From the NCBI RefSeq assembly GCF_038419845.1, contig NZ_JBCAQT010000016.1:54533-118532 (forward strand): a stretch of DNA of 64,000 nucleotides, given 5' to 3'. A program made the position numbers and the translations under genes. This DNA is from Marinimicrobium sp038419845. Lineage in GTDB: Bacteria; Pseudomonadota; Gammaproteobacteria; Pseudomonadales; Cellvibrionaceae. Below are positions 30,265 to 40,244 of the stretch, piece by piece; within the stretch, counting starts at the first letter, position 1, and the number at the start of each line of letters is the position of its first letter. Under the pieces are notes generated by a model, which did not search any database, had not been told where the DNA came from, and worked only from the letters and a program-made list of their open reading frames with translations.

Positions 30265-33200
30265 TCAGGACCCACTATGCTCTACCTTAACCAACCGCTG
30301 GGGCCGATCCAGCAGTGGGAAGTAGAGCGCGGTCCTGAGCGGACGATCTTCGCCCAAGGCCTCGAGTACCCGCGCATAGCGCTGCAACTGCTCGCGATAG
30401 CTGTCGACCTCCCGGGCGATGAAGGCCTCCGTCGATTCGCCGCTCTCGGGCTGGCTGCTTTTATAGTCCACAATCCAGCGCTCGCCCCGGTCGATGAAGC
30501 TCCGATCGATCACCGACTCCTGAACCCGTTGACCGACTCGATGGCGGATCGCCCACTCACACACACTGCCCTCGTGAGTGGGGTCCAGCAGCCAGCGTCC
30601 GTCCGGGTCGTTCAGGGTCCGTTGCAGGCCGGTCCGGATTTTGTGGAGTGCCTGATCAATCGTGTCCCGCTCCCAGCCCAACTGACGCAGCTGCAACGCC
30701 CAGAAGGGCTCCCGGGTGTCGGCCCAGGCCTCCGACCATTCGTTCATCCCGCTCTCGGTCAGTTGCTGTAACTGTCCGTGCAGCACCGTGCCCGTGTGCC
30801 GGGCCAGACGCGCGCCGGGGGTTTCCTCTTCGGGAAGGTTCTCTTCGTCGTCGTACTCGTGCCCCCGGTAGCGCTCCAGCAGCGTGACCTCTTCGAGCTC
30901 GGGTGCGTGCCAGTCCGGCGGCAGGCGCAAGAGGTGTTGCAGGCCGGGGCGCTGATCCGGGGCAGACTCCGGCGGCTCGGTGGACTCGACGATGGGCGCC
31001 GGGGCCGATTGCATCTCCGGCTCGATGGGTTCCCAGATGGTGCGCAGCAGCGAGCCCTGCCTCGGGGCCCGTGCCTTGCCACTGCGCGGGTCCAGGCCCA
31101 CGCAGGCGAGCAGGTGCAGGCGCTTGACCGCCCGGGTGCAGCCCACGTAGAGCAGGCGGGTGGCCTCGAAACTGTCGCGCCGCTTGGCCTCGTCGCGCAT
31201 GAACTGGTAGAGCGGATCGACATCCGCGCCGATAGGTGCGAGAGGGCCCAACAATAACTGCCGCTCGCCCTGGTGGTTGATGCGCTGCTGCCAGAGCAAC
31301 AGCTCTTTGTCATCGCTGTTGCCGCCCCGGTCCAGGCCGGGGATGATCACGGTATCGAATTCCAGCCCTTTGGATTTGTGCAGGGTCATCACCTGCAGGC
31401 GCGGGTCGGCGTCGGGGCGCGGCGCGGCAAACAGGCCCTGGACCGCGCGCTCAAAGCTCTCCCAGTCGCGCAGGCCGGTGCCCAGTTGATGCCGCTCGAT
31501 CAGGGCGAAGTAGCTGGGGATATCTTCATCGTCCGCCGGGTCCAGCAAGAGGGCCGGGCCGCCCAGGGCCAGCCAGATGCCTTCCAGCCAGAGTCGCAAT
31601 GGTTTGCGCTGGCGCTCCCGCCAGGCCGGCTCGAGCACAGCCATGAGCCGGTCCAGACACTGGCGGCCGGACGCGCTCAGCCCCTCGATCTGCTCGCGCT
31701 GGCGCAGCTGCTGCCAGATCACGGGCCAGCCGCCGCGCTGGCGCGGGCTGGCTTCGCCCAGATCGGCGGTGATCAGCCGGTGCAGGTCGTGCAGGTCCAG
31801 GCCACACCAGGGGGCGCGCAGCAGCGAGAGCCAGGCGATCCGGTCGTCCGGATTGAGCAGGGCCCGGGTCAGGGACATTAGATCGACGATGGCCATGCGC
31901 GTCGCCAGGCGGTCAATTTCGGTGGCTTGCCAGTGCAGTCCCCGGCGCGCGAGAGCGGGCAATATCCAGCTCAGATGCGGGCGCCCCCTTACCAGAATCG
32001 CCACCTCTCCCTCGGGATTATCGGCCAGCGACTGTTCGGCAATCCGGGCCACGGATTCGGCTTCCTGCAGTTGGGCCAGGGTCCGGTCCGGGCTGGCCTC
32101 GGGATTGAGCACCTCGGGGTCCGACTGGTCGGTCTCATTCTGGTAGAGGCAACCGTAAAACTGGACCGCCTCGCCCTCCAGCGGCGCGTTGAAGGCAATG
32201 GAGGGGGCATAGCGGACCGCGCCCCGGCCGATGTCGTCCCGTGCCGGAAAGGCCTGTTGAAACACCCGGTTGACCCAGCGCACAACTTCAGTCTGGGAAC
32301 GGAAGTTGACCTGCAGATCGAGCGCGGTCAGCGGTACCTGGCCGATGCCGTGTTCGCGCGCATCCAGAAACAGGCCAACGTTGGCGTCGCGGAAGCCGTA
32401 GCAGGACTGCATGCCGTCGCCCACAATAAACAGCGTGCGGCCATCGTCCGGCTGCCACCCGGCGGTGAGCTGTTCCAGCAGCTGCAACTGTGGCGCGGCG
32501 GTATCCTGAAATTCATCGACCAGAATGTGCTGGATGCGGTAATCCAGTTTCAGGGCGATATCGGTGGGGTTGTCCGGGTCGCCCAGGGCCAGGCTGGCGG
32601 CCTGGGCAATGGCGCTGTAATCGGTGGCACCCAGCTGCTTGAACACCAGGGTCAGTTCGGCGCCCAGCTGGGGCAGCAGGCGGGTGAGGCTGTCGAGCAG
32701 CTGCCACTGGCTTGCGGTGTATTCCGCCGGCGGCAGGGTCCGCACCGCGTGCAGCTGCTCCGCCAGGTCCGGGCTCTGCTCCTGCAACTGACCGGCGACC
32801 TCGGCAAACAGCGCTTTGAGCTCAGCGCCGGGTTTACCGGCCGGGAATCCCTCTTTTTTGGTCAGGCGTTTGCGCCACTCGCCCTTGCCGGTGAGCAACA
32901 GGTCGGCGAGGCCCAACCACTGAGTGTGCGCGGCGGGTTCGCATTCGGGCAGTCCGGTGATGCCCTTCAGGCCCGCGATGGGGCTCTCGGGGTTGTCCTC
33001 GGCGGCATTGGCGGCGGCCTTGTCGGCCAGCAGGCACAGTTCGCTGGCCTGGTAGCCGATGCGCTCGGCGACCGCCTGCAGCTGCTCTTCAATCACATCC
33101 TGCAGCACCGCCTCCAGATAGGAGCGCGCGTGCTCGGTCCGTGCTTCGAGCATCACCCCCAGCCACTGGTCGCGCTTGGCCAACAGGCGCATCAGCAGGG

Positions 33201-33816
33201 TTTCCACCGCCCCCAGGTTGCTGTCCAGGTGGCGCAGCAGGCGTTTAAGATCCTCGCGAATGCTCTCGTCGGTCTCGAGCCGGGCCAGAAACTGGTGCAC
33301 GGCCTGCCGGTAGGCGAGCTCCGGGGTGTCGAGGGTATCCGGCTGGGCGCCCAACTGGCTCTCAAGGGGCAGTTGCCGGGTAATCGCTCGGCACAGGCTG
33401 TCGATGGTCTGGATGCGCAGGCGCTGAGGGCTGAACAGCAGTTGCCATTGACGCTCCCGGTCGCGCTTGAGGACCGCGCTGGCCAGGCGCCAGGTGCGCC
33501 GGGCGTGAGGATCCTCTGGTTCCGGTGTCTCCGCCGCCTCGCGCAGGGCGGCCATGATCCGCTCCTGCATTTCGCCCGCCGCCTTGCGGGTGAAGGTGAT
33601 GGCCAGGACTTCTTCCGGTTCGTCGCACAGCGCCAGCAGGGTCAGTACCCGCTGGGTCAGTAGGCCGGTTTTGCCCGAGCCGGCCGGGGCGGCCACGGCA
33701 AAGGAGCCGGTGGGGTCGAGCGCCGCCAGGCGCGCCTCCCGGTCGGGCGGGTTGTCGGGGCTGAAATCGCCGTGCGGCAGTTGATCGAGTGCTTCCTGAA
33801 TGCTCGGGTCCTCCAT
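30265..33816 (-). CDS. UvrD-family helicase-nuclease, AddA-like
   Basis: 1183 residues. N-terminal SF1A helicase: Walker A AAPAGSGKTGLLTQR (45-50 AGSGKT), HILVDEFQDTAAPQ (Walker B/motif II), FIVGDGMQSCYGFRDANVGL (motif III), MTLHKSKGLEFDTVIIPGL (motif V) and LLYVGCTRAVKRLHLL (motif VI). The C-terminal RecB-type nuclease has WIVDYKSS (D1117, K1119). With its partner it should process double-strand breaks, doing the work of AddAB or RecBCD. The start overlaps nothing: one base separates it from the partner's stop, so translation is probably coupled. The final codons enter a small hairpin (GGGTCCT/AGGACCC). Confidence 0.9.
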   Translation of the reverse strand: MEDPSIQEALDQLPHGDFSPDNPPDREARLAALDPTGSFAVAAPAGSGKTGLLTQRVLTLLALCDEPEEVLAITFTRKAAGEMQERIMAALREAAETPEPEDPHARRTWRLASAVLKRDRERQWQLLFSPQRLRIQTIDSLCRAITRQLPLESQLGAQPDTLDTPELAYRQAVHQFLARLETDESIREDLKRLLRHLDSNLGAVETLLMRLLAKRDQWLGVMLEARTEHARSYLEAVLQDVIEEQLQAVAERIGYQASELCLLADKAAANAAEDNPESPIAGLKGITGLPECEPAAHTQWLGLADLLLTGKGEWRKRLTKKEGFPAGKPGAELKALFAEVAGQLQEQSPDLAEQLHAVRTLPPAEYTASQWQLLDSLTRLLPQLGAELTLVFKQLGATDYSAIAQAASLALGDPDNPTDIALKLDYRIQHILVDEFQDTAAPQLQLLEQLTAGWQPDDGRTLFIVGDGMQSCYGFRDANVGLFLDAREHGIGQVPLTALDLQVNFRSQTEVVRWVNRVFQQAFPARDDIGRGAVRYAPSIAFNAPLEGEAVQFYGCLYQNETDQSDPEVLNPEASPDRTLAQLQEAESVARIAEQSLADNPEGEVAILVRGRPHLSWILPALARRGLHWQATEIDRLATRMAIVDLMSLTRALLNPDDRIAWLSLLRAPWCGLDLHDLHRLITADLGEASPRQRGGWPVIWQQLRQREQIEGLSASGRQCLDRLMAVLEPAWRERQRKPLRLWLEGIWLALGGPALLLDPADDEDIPSYFALIERHQLGTGLRDWESFERAVQGLFAAPRPDADPRLQVMTLHKSKGLEFDTVIIPGLDRGGNSDDKELLLWQQRINHQGERQLLLGPLAPIGADVDPLYQFMRDEAKRRDSFEATRLLYVGCTRAVKRLHLLACVGLDPRSGKARAPRQGSLLRTIWEPIEPEMQSAPAPIVESTEPPESAPDQRPGLQHLLRLPPDWHAPELEEVTLLERYRGHEYDDEENLPEEETPGARLARHTGTVLHGQLQQLTESGMNEWSEAWADTREPFWALQLRQLGWERDTIDQALHKIRTGLQRTLNDPDGRWLLDPTHEGSVCEWAIRHRVGQRVQESVIDRSFIDRGERWIVDYKSSQPESGESTEAFIAREVDSYREQLQRYARVLEALGEDRPLRTALYFPLLDRPQRLVKVEHSGS

Positions 33817-33817
33817 A

Positions 33818-36526
33818 TCAGCGGCCCTCCTGACGCAGGTAGTCCTGGAGGGTGTCGGTCTCCAGCGCGCGGTTGAGGGGGATCAGCTCTTCGCTGTAGC
33901 GTCGGGATTTGGCGTCCTTGAAGTCCACCCGGGCATCGCCGGCAATGAAGTCCTCCGCCAGTTGCTCCAGCACCTGCTGCCAGTCGGCCCGTTGGCCGGC
34001 CCAGTCCGGGTCGGCGGGCTTCAGGCCGGGCAGGGGGCTTTGCAGTTCGCCCAGACCAATCCATTGCAGGGCCTTGGGGTTGAGCTGGGCAAAGGCCACG
34101 CCTTTGACTTCGTCCGAGGCGGTGACCGCGTAGAGCGGCAGCTGGGGCTCATCCGGCCGCTCGCCCAGCCACTGCTGGGGATTCAGATCGGCGCCGGTCT
34201 TGTAGTCGATCAACAGCTGTTCGCCGTTGTCCAGCCGATCGATGCGGTCGATGAACAGCGTGAGTTTCAGGCCGGCAAAATCGATATCGCGCCGCTCCTC
34301 CCGGGCAATCACTTCAAAGGGCGGGCGGGTTTTTTCCAGCGCGAGCCAGCGCAACACCATGTCGGTCAGACGCTCATGCTCCAGGGCGCAGTACTCGGGC
34401 CCGAGCTCGCGCGGCCGGCGCTGGCGGATGGGCTCCAGACTGGCTGTACAGGCGGCCTCCACCTGCTGGCGCAGGTAAGACTCTTCAGCCGCATGCAGTT
34501 GCTCAGAGTTGCGCAGCTCTCCCCAGATCGCCGCAAGAATGCCGTGCAGAACCGTGCCCCGCTCGGCGGCCGAGAGACCGACCACCGGGGCGTCGGGCGC
34601 GCGCGCTCCCAGGCGCAACTGGGCAAAGGCGTTGAAGGGGCAGGCGGCCTGGTGTTTGAACAGACCGCTGCCCCCTGGCGCTTTGGCGCTCAGGTCCACA
34701 GTTGGGCCCCGCTCGCACCGCACCGGCTGCAAACGGGCCGAGCGGCGCAGCGCCTGCCGGTAGCGCTGCAGATGACTCTGTGGTTGTGGCAGCAGTTCCT
34801 CCAGGGGAATCTCGGCCATCGAGCGAATCAGCGGACTGGGGCTGAGATCGCCCTGGTCATCGGCGCTGGGCGAGCTGAACACCACCTGCTCGGCGCAGCG
34901 CTGATAATTCTCCGTCAGGCTGCGGGCGATGGACAGTTCCCGCTCGGCGGTGGCGTGGGGCATCTGTTCGCGCCGTTGCAGATCCAGCGGCAGCAGCGGG
35001 TTGGGCGCGGGGACCGGCGGCCACTGGCGTTGGTGCAGCCCCAGTACCCAGCAGTGGGAGAATCGCAGCCCGGCGCCCTCCAGGGCGCCCAGTATCTGAA
35101 TGGGCGAGTCCGGCGTCTGGGCCTGAAAGGGGGTCTGTCCGGCCAGTTGCGACAACTGCTTGAGCGCCTGGGCCAGGGTCAGGTCGGTGCCGGTGGCTTC
35201 CAGGGTGGCGAAGGTCTCCAGCAGCTCGAACCACTGACCCAGCTGCTGGAACTCCTGGCTGTCCAGCCGGCGGGGGCCGGGCCAGCCCAGTTGTGCCAGG
35301 CTCTCGCGAAAACTCTGGGCCCACTGGCGGGCATTGGTGCTGCGCGGCAGCCGGCGGCGCTGCTCGTCCAGCTGTTGCAGTCGGCGCGCCAGCTGTAGCG
35401 ACTCGGCATCGGGCTGCTTCTCGGTCAGCTGCTGGCTGTAAAAGCGCAGATCGCTGCCGGTCAGCTCGAACTTGCCCAGGCGCCGCAAACGCTCGCACAG
35501 TTGGGTGCGCAGCACCAGCTCGGCCTCGGCATCGCCCCAGAAGGGCGACTGCAACAGGGTACAGAGGTTGTTCAGCGGCCAATGGTCGCGCAGCAGCTCC
35601 AGCAGGCTCAGGCCACTGTGCACCAGGGGTGTCCCGCCCAGGGGGATCCCGGCGGAGAAGTTGAACGGCAGGGTGTAGCGGGTGCGATCGGGCAGCGCCG
35701 CGGTGGGCTCGAACACCTCGGCAAAGACCCGCTCGACCTGATCCCGGCGCTGCCCCAGGTCTGGCACGATGATGCCCAGGGTTGCGTCCGGCGTCTGTTG
35801 CAGCTGCTCAAAGCTCCAGAGTGCGGCGGCGCGCAGCTCGGTTTCCGCGTCCGGCAGCTGGACCCGCTGTGGCTCCGAGGCGCTCGCCATCCCGCCGGCC
35901 TGTTCAACCCAGCCATCACAGGCCGACTCGATGATCTGCCGGTGCAGGGGTGGCAGGTCATCAAAGCCGGTCAGCCAGAGTCGCGAGTGGCGGGGCAGGG
36001 CGCCATCGTCAAAGGCGCGCGCCACAATCTGATGCGCCGCCTCGGGGGTGATCAGCCCGCGCGCTTCCAGCCGTTGTTCAAACACCGCCAGCCACCGCAA
36101 AAAGCTCTCCGTATTCCCGCTGGTATAGGAGTCGGCTCTCAGTTGCTCAATGTCAATCTGCCAGAGCGTCAGGCTGCGCAGGGCGGCATCGGCCTGTTGC
36201 GCGAGCGGCTCGGCCTGCAGCAACTGGCTGGCTTCATCCGACTGGGCGATGACCTGCTCCCAGAGCAACTGGCGCTGGGGACGACCCGCCAGCGCGAACT
36301 GGCAACCCGGGTAGCCCCGTTCCACCAGCGTCTGCCAGTGGTTTTCCAGCCAGCGGTTCAGAGGGGTCGCGCTTGGGGCCGGCCAGGCCTGCTTGCCCCG
36401 AGCCAGCTGGTGTTCATCCCAGGCCTTGACCAGGTGCCGGCGCAGGCGGTCATTGGCGGTAATGATGGGCTCGTCGGCTTCCAGGGCAGGGAGCAGCGGG
36501 TGCAGATCAAAGAGGGCTTGAACCAT
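33818..36526 (-). CDS. PD-(D/E)XK nuclease, AddB-like partner
   Basis: 902 residues; family known as 'probable DNA repair protein', with a degenerate helicase-like N-terminus (no Walker A; begins ANDRLRRHLVKAW) and a C-terminal RecB-type nuclease: GTVLHGILAAIW (conserved His), LTLFIDRIDRL and LLIDYKTG (D774, K776). A lone CPFNAF sits where AddB proteins bind Fe-S, but the other three cysteines are not obvious. Transcribed directly ahead of the AddA-like gene. A recBCD set may exist elsewhere; nothing here shows it. Confidence 0.87.
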   Translation of the reverse strand: MVQALFDLHPLLPALEADEPIITANDRLRRHLVKAWDEHQLARGKQAWPAPSATPLNRWLENHWQTLVERGYPGCQFALAGRPQRQLLWEQVIAQSDEASQLLQAEPLAQQADAALRSLTLWQIDIEQLRADSYTSGNTESFLRWLAVFEQRLEARGLITPEAAHQIVARAFDDGALPRHSRLWLTGFDDLPPLHRQIIESACDGWVEQAGGMASASEPQRVQLPDAETELRAAALWSFEQLQQTPDATLGIIVPDLGQRRDQVERVFAEVFEPTAALPDRTRYTLPFNFSAGIPLGGTPLVHSGLSLLELLRDHWPLNNLCTLLQSPFWGDAEAELVLRTQLCERLRRLGKFELTGSDLRFYSQQLTEKQPDAESLQLARRLQQLDEQRRRLPRSTNARQWAQSFRESLAQLGWPGPRRLDSQEFQQLGQWFELLETFATLEATGTDLTLAQALKQLSQLAGQTPFQAQTPDSPIQILGALEGAGLRFSHCWVLGLHQRQWPPVPAPNPLLPLDLQRREQMPHATAERELSIARSLTENYQRCAEQVVFSSPSADDQGDLSPSPLIRSMAEIPLEELLPQPQSHLQRYRQALRRSARLQPVRCERGPTVDLSAKAPGGSGLFKHQAACPFNAFAQLRLGARAPDAPVVGLSAAERGTVLHGILAAIWGELRNSEQLHAAEESYLRQQVEAACTASLEPIRQRRPRELGPEYCALEHERLTDMVLRWLALEKTRPPFEVIAREERRDIDFAGLKLTLFIDRIDRLDNGEQLLIDYKTGADLNPQQWLGERPDEPQLPLYAVTASDEVKGVAFAQLNPKALQWIGLGELQSPLPGLKPADPDWAGQRADWQQVLEQLAEDFIAGDARVDFKDAKSRRYSEELIPLNRALETDTLQDYLRQEGR

Positions 36527-36754
36527 GGCGATGGGGTCGGTTTCCGGCGTCGGGTGGTCGAAGCGCGCCCGTCGGGTGCGAAGCGCGGGTCAAAGAGCGA
36601 AGGATAGCACGCGACCGACAGGGTACGCTCTCCATCCAAAGGGAAATGGATGCCAGAATTTGTGCTAGTCTCAAAAGACGCAGGTGACATTACAACGAGA
36701 TAACGAAAAGGTCGTGGTAGCGGCTCCACGGCTCGCCGCTCCTGAGGTAGATGC
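36527..36754. other. Divergent promoter region addB-like / GGDEF-EAL gene
   Basis: 228 bp, no gene. A GAGG at 36744-36747 serves the plus-strand ATG at 36755. No repeats or recognisable operators. Confidence 0.4.
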
Positions 36755-39364
36755 ATGCCAGTGATACAATCGCTCAACACCAAGCTGCTGCTGATCGTGG
36801 TGTTTTTCGTTGCGCTTAGTGGATTGTTGATCGGGCTGTGGCAGGGGGCGGAGGAATACCGACGCCTACAGCAATCCTATGATCAGAGGCTCGACGCGCT
36901 CAGTGGGCGCTATCGGGACCGGATTGGTACGGCCATGGCTGAGCGACAGCAATTGCTGGTGGCGGCCCGTGATTCGATGAAAGCGGCGCTACAGCGCAGC
37001 GAGACTGAGCCGGTGCCTCTGGCGTTTTCACTGGATGAAGATCCCGATGGCGCGCACCGTAATTACCTCGGAGAGTCCGGCGTTTTCGTTCATCGGGACA
37101 CGGAAATCGATCAGTGGACCCGACGCTTTGTCTATCACACCAACAACACCTGGCTGAATATCGAGCCATTGCTCAAATCACAGTTTGTGGCTTTCTACTT
37201 CATCACGCCGAACCGGGTCAGCCGGATCTGGCCCGCCAGCCTGGTTGCCGGCCACCGGCCGGATCACGATGTCACCCGGGAGATTTTCTATACCAAGGCG
37301 GCCCCGGAGAACAATCCCGAGCGGGAACCCTGCTGGACCCCGCTCTATTTTGACGTCTACTCTCATGCCTGGACCACGTCCCTGTTGGTCCCGATGTATC
37401 GCGATGACCGGTTTATTGGGGTCATGGGGGCCGATCTGGAAATGGCGTTTCTGTTCGAGCAGCTTAACCAGCTGGAAGCGGATTTTGATGGGCTCGAAGC
37501 GTTCATTTTCAGCGCCGACGGCGAGGTGATACTGCAAAGCTCCAAGCCCCCGGAGCGACCGCAGGACGTGCTTGACCACTATGAGCTGTTCCGTGGCGGG
37601 GCCGATGCCAATCAGGAAGACTACCTGTTGTCGGTGGTCAATGACGAGGTGGAGCCGGGGCAGGTGTACTCGCGCGATTTCGAGGGAACGACGCATCGGA
37701 TCACCTATCGCAAAATGCCCAACCTGGACTGGCACGTCAGCCTGTTTTACCCCGAATCCACAATCGCCGCCAAATACCGGGATACCATGGCGGTGATATA
37801 CAAAAATATCTTCGGCATGGTGTTGTTTCTGGTGGTGGCCCTGTTTTATGGGCTCAAATGGCTGGTGACCCACCGGATTCTGAAGCTGGCCCAGTTCACC
37901 GGTCGCATCGGTTCGGATAACTGGACGCTGCGGGTGAGTGAGAAAGGCAATGACGAAATCAGCCAACTCGCGCAGGGCATCAACCGGATGCTCGACAAGA
38001 TCAATGAGCTGTTCAGCGGGCTCAACACCAGTATTCAGGATATGGAAAAGCTCGCCTATTACGACCAGCTGACCGGCCTGGAAAACCGCCTGTTATTCAA
38101 GGAGCAACTGCGCACCGCCCTGCACAGCGCGATGCGCGAGAACAACCATGTGGCGCTGCTCTATCTGGATCTGGACCACTTCAAGGACATCAATGACAGC
38201 CTGGGCCACGAAGCGGGCGATAAGCTGTTGGTCGAGGTGGCGCGTCGGCTGTGTCTGTGTCTGCGCGAGGAGGACTCGGTTGCCCGTCTGGGGGGCGATG
38301 AGTTTGCCGTGCTGCTGCGCCACATCGGGGAAGGGCAGTATGCCTCTGTGGTGGCCGGAAAAATCATAGAAACCCTGCGCGACCCGATTCATCTGGGGGC
38401 GCAGGAAGTGGTGGTTGGAACCAGTATCGGCATTACCCTGGCGCCGGATGACAGTGAAAACATCGATACCCTGATGAAAAACGCCGACCTGGCCATGTAC
38501 CAGGCCAAGTATCAGGGGCGCAACATCTTCCAGTTCTATCGCCCGGAATTGAATTTTCAGGTGGAGCACCGGATCAGAATGGAGCGTGAGTTGAGGCGCG
38601 CGCTGAAAGAGCACGAGTTTGAGCTCTACTACCAGCCCCAGCTTGATGTGAGTACGGGAAAGGTGATCGGAGCGGAGGCGCTCATTCGCTGGAATCATCC
38701 CGAGCGGGGCCTGATACCGCCCGATCAATTCATTCCCATCGCGGAAAATTGCGGCCTGATCGTGCCCATTGGCAAGTGGGTCCTGCGCAGTGCCTGCCAA
38801 CAGGCCCGCTGCCTGCAGAAAGCAAAGCTCAAGGGGGTTAGGGTATCGATCAACATCTCCGCGCGCCAGCTTAACGATCGTGAGTTTGTCTCTGACTTCA
38901 AGGCGGTAATTGCCGACAGCGGGATCAACCCCGAGTGCCTGGTGCTGGAAGTGACCGAGAGCACCCTGATGGCCGATGCGGATGTGGCACTGGCGCACCT
39001 GCACGCCATTCGCGGGCTGGGTGTGGGGCTGGCCATTGACGACTTCGGCACCGGCTATTCGTCACTGAGCTATCTCAAACGCCTGCCCGTGAATTGTCTG
39101 AAAGTCGATCGCAGCTTTGTGCAGGATCTGCCTGACGATGAGGAGGACCGGGCCATCACTTCGCTGATTGTCGCGATGGCCGCCAGTCTGAACTATCAGG
39201 TGATTGTCGAGGGGGTTGAAACCGAGCCCCAGCTGCGGTTTCTGCGCCGCTGCGGCTGCAATTATGCGCAGGGGTATTATTTCCATCGCCCCATGCCGGC
39301 CGATCAGTTGATGCAGCTGTTGTTCGAGTCGGCAAACGGGACCGGCTCCACCGACAGATCCTGA
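36755..39364 (+). CDS. Membrane sensor with dCACHE-like, HAMP, GGDEF and EAL domains
   Basis: 869 residues; cyclic-di-GMP turnover protein. Membrane helix 10-28, periplasmic cache-type sensor about 30-345, second helix about 350-370, HAMP-like linker 371-425, GGDEF 435-600, EAL 612-860. The synthase site GGDEF (513-517) is intact, with an inhibitory I-site R504-E-E-D507 five residues before it. The phosphodiesterase residues are also intact (EALIRW 641-646, NIS, EVTEST, DDFGTGYSS, KVDRSFV, EGVET). Both activities are therefore possible. Its 3' end overlaps the convergent murI by 61 bp. Confidence 0.93.
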   Translation: MPVIQSLNTKLLLIVVFFVALSGLLIGLWQGAEEYRRLQQSYDQRLDALSGRYRDRIGTAMAERQQLLVAARDSMKAALQRSETEPVPLAFSLDEDPDGAHRNYLGESGVFVHRDTEIDQWTRRFVYHTNNTWLNIEPLLKSQFVAFYFITPNRVSRIWPASLVAGHRPDHDVTREIFYTKAAPENNPEREPCWTPLYFDVYSHAWTTSLLVPMYRDDRFIGVMGADLEMAFLFEQLNQLEADFDGLEAFIFSADGEVILQSSKPPERPQDVLDHYELFRGGADANQEDYLLSVVNDEVEPGQVYSRDFEGTTHRITYRKMPNLDWHVSLFYPESTIAAKYRDTMAVIYKNIFGMVLFLVVALFYGLKWLVTHRILKLAQFTGRIGSDNWTLRVSEKGNDEISQLAQGINRMLDKINELFSGLNTSIQDMEKLAYYDQLTGLENRLLFKEQLRTALHSAMRENNHVALLYLDLDHFKDINDSLGHEAGDKLLVEVARRLCLCLREEDSVARLGGDEFAVLLRHIGEGQYASVVAGKIIETLRDPIHLGAQEVVVGTSIGITLAPDDSENIDTLMKNADLAMYQAKYQGRNIFQFYRPELNFQVEHRIRMERELRRALKEHEFELYYQPQLDVSTGKVIGAEALIRWNHPERGLIPPDQFIPIAENCGLIVPIGKWVLRSACQQARCLQKAKLKGVRVSINISARQLNDREFVSDFKAVIADSGINPECLVLEVTESTLMADADVALAHLHAIRGLGVGLAIDDFGTGYSSLSYLKRLPVNCLKVDRSFVQDLPDDEEDRAITSLIVAMAASLNYQVIVEGVETEPQLRFLRRCGCNYAQGYYFHRPMPADQLMQLLFESANGTGSTDRS

Positions 39365-40161
39365 ATTCCAAAGCGCGCCAGCGCGGGCGCCAGTGCCCGC
39401 ACCTCGGACGTATCCCGGGTGAACCAGGCTTCGTGGTGGACAGGCCGCGCCCCGGCGGATAATGGCAGGGTCGCCAACCAGTGCTGGACGCGCCGGGCAA
39501 TAGCCTCTCCCGAGTCCACCAGGCGCACCGTCTCTCCCAGCACGTCACGCAGCTCCTGGCGCAACAGCGGAAAGTGGGTGCAGGCCAACACCAGCGTATC
39601 CATCTCGGCGCCGCGCGGGTGGCTGTGCAGCGGCGCCAGGATGCGCGCCAGTGCGCCTGGCGCCAGCGGCTGAGCGCGCAGGTGCTGCTCCGCCATCTGC
39701 ACCAGTTCGGAAGAGCCCAACGAAATCACCTCGCAGTCACTGGCAAATTCGCGGATCAGATCCCGTGTATACTGGCGCGCAATCGTTCCGGGGGTCGCGA
39801 GCAAGCCGATCACCCGGGTGCTGGACAGAGCCGCTGCCGGTTTGATGGCGGGCACCACGCCCACGATGGGCTGGCTGAAGCGCGCCCGGATCGCCGGCAG
39901 AGCCAGGGTGCTGGCACTGTTGCAGGCGACCACAATGATGTCCACCGCCTCCCGGGCCAGCAGCCGGTGCAGGACGACATCGACCCGTTCGATCAGCGTC
40001 GCCTCGCTTTTGGTACCGTAGGGAAAGGCGGCATTGTCGGAGGCGTAAATCAGATCACAACCGGGGAGCTGGCGCTGGATTTCGGCCACCACACTCAGGC
40101 CGCCCACGCCCGAATCGAACACCAGGACGCGCGGGTTGCGATCGTGTGAATCGGTTGGCAC
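39304..40161 (-). CDS. murI: Glutamate racemase
   Basis: Makes D-glutamate for peptidoglycan; 285 residues. FDSGVGGLSV, first catalytic Cys in VVACNSASTLALPA, second in LVLACTHFPLLRQEL, and VGVVPAIKPA are all present. I choose GTG 40161 (PTDSHDRNPRVLVFDSG follows) with GGAG 8 nt upstream. The longer open frame to 40260 begins inside the terminal repeat of the neighbouring element and lacks family similarity. The last 61 bp overlap the end of the convergent GGDEF-EAL gene. Confidence 0.93.
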   Translation of the reverse strand: MPTDSHDRNPRVLVFDSGVGGLSVVAEIQRQLPGCDLIYASDNAAFPYGTKSEATLIERVDVVLHRLLAREAVDIIVVACNSASTLALPAIRARFSQPIVGVVPAIKPAAALSSTRVIGLLATPGTIARQYTRDLIREFASDCEVISLGSSELVQMAEQHLRAQPLAPGALARILAPLHSHPRGAEMDTLVLACTHFPLLRQELRDVLGETVRLVDSGEAIARRVQHWLATLPLSAGARPVHHEAWFTRDTSEVRALAPALARFGIQDLSVEPVPFADSNNSCIN

Positions 40162-40244
40162 TGGCGTTTCTCCGGCTGACTGAGGCGGCTGGTCTGGCTC
40201 ATACCCTTGGGCCGTATGAGACAAGGCTCCGGCCTTGATAGAAT

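Noticed and set aside
31927..33663. 578-codon plus-strand ORF opposite the AddA-like gene
   Set aside because: Antisense shadow in GC-rich DNA; the minus frame has all helicase motifs. The same applies to long shadows at 13691-15484, 11014-12516, 53888-55504 and 27266-28402.
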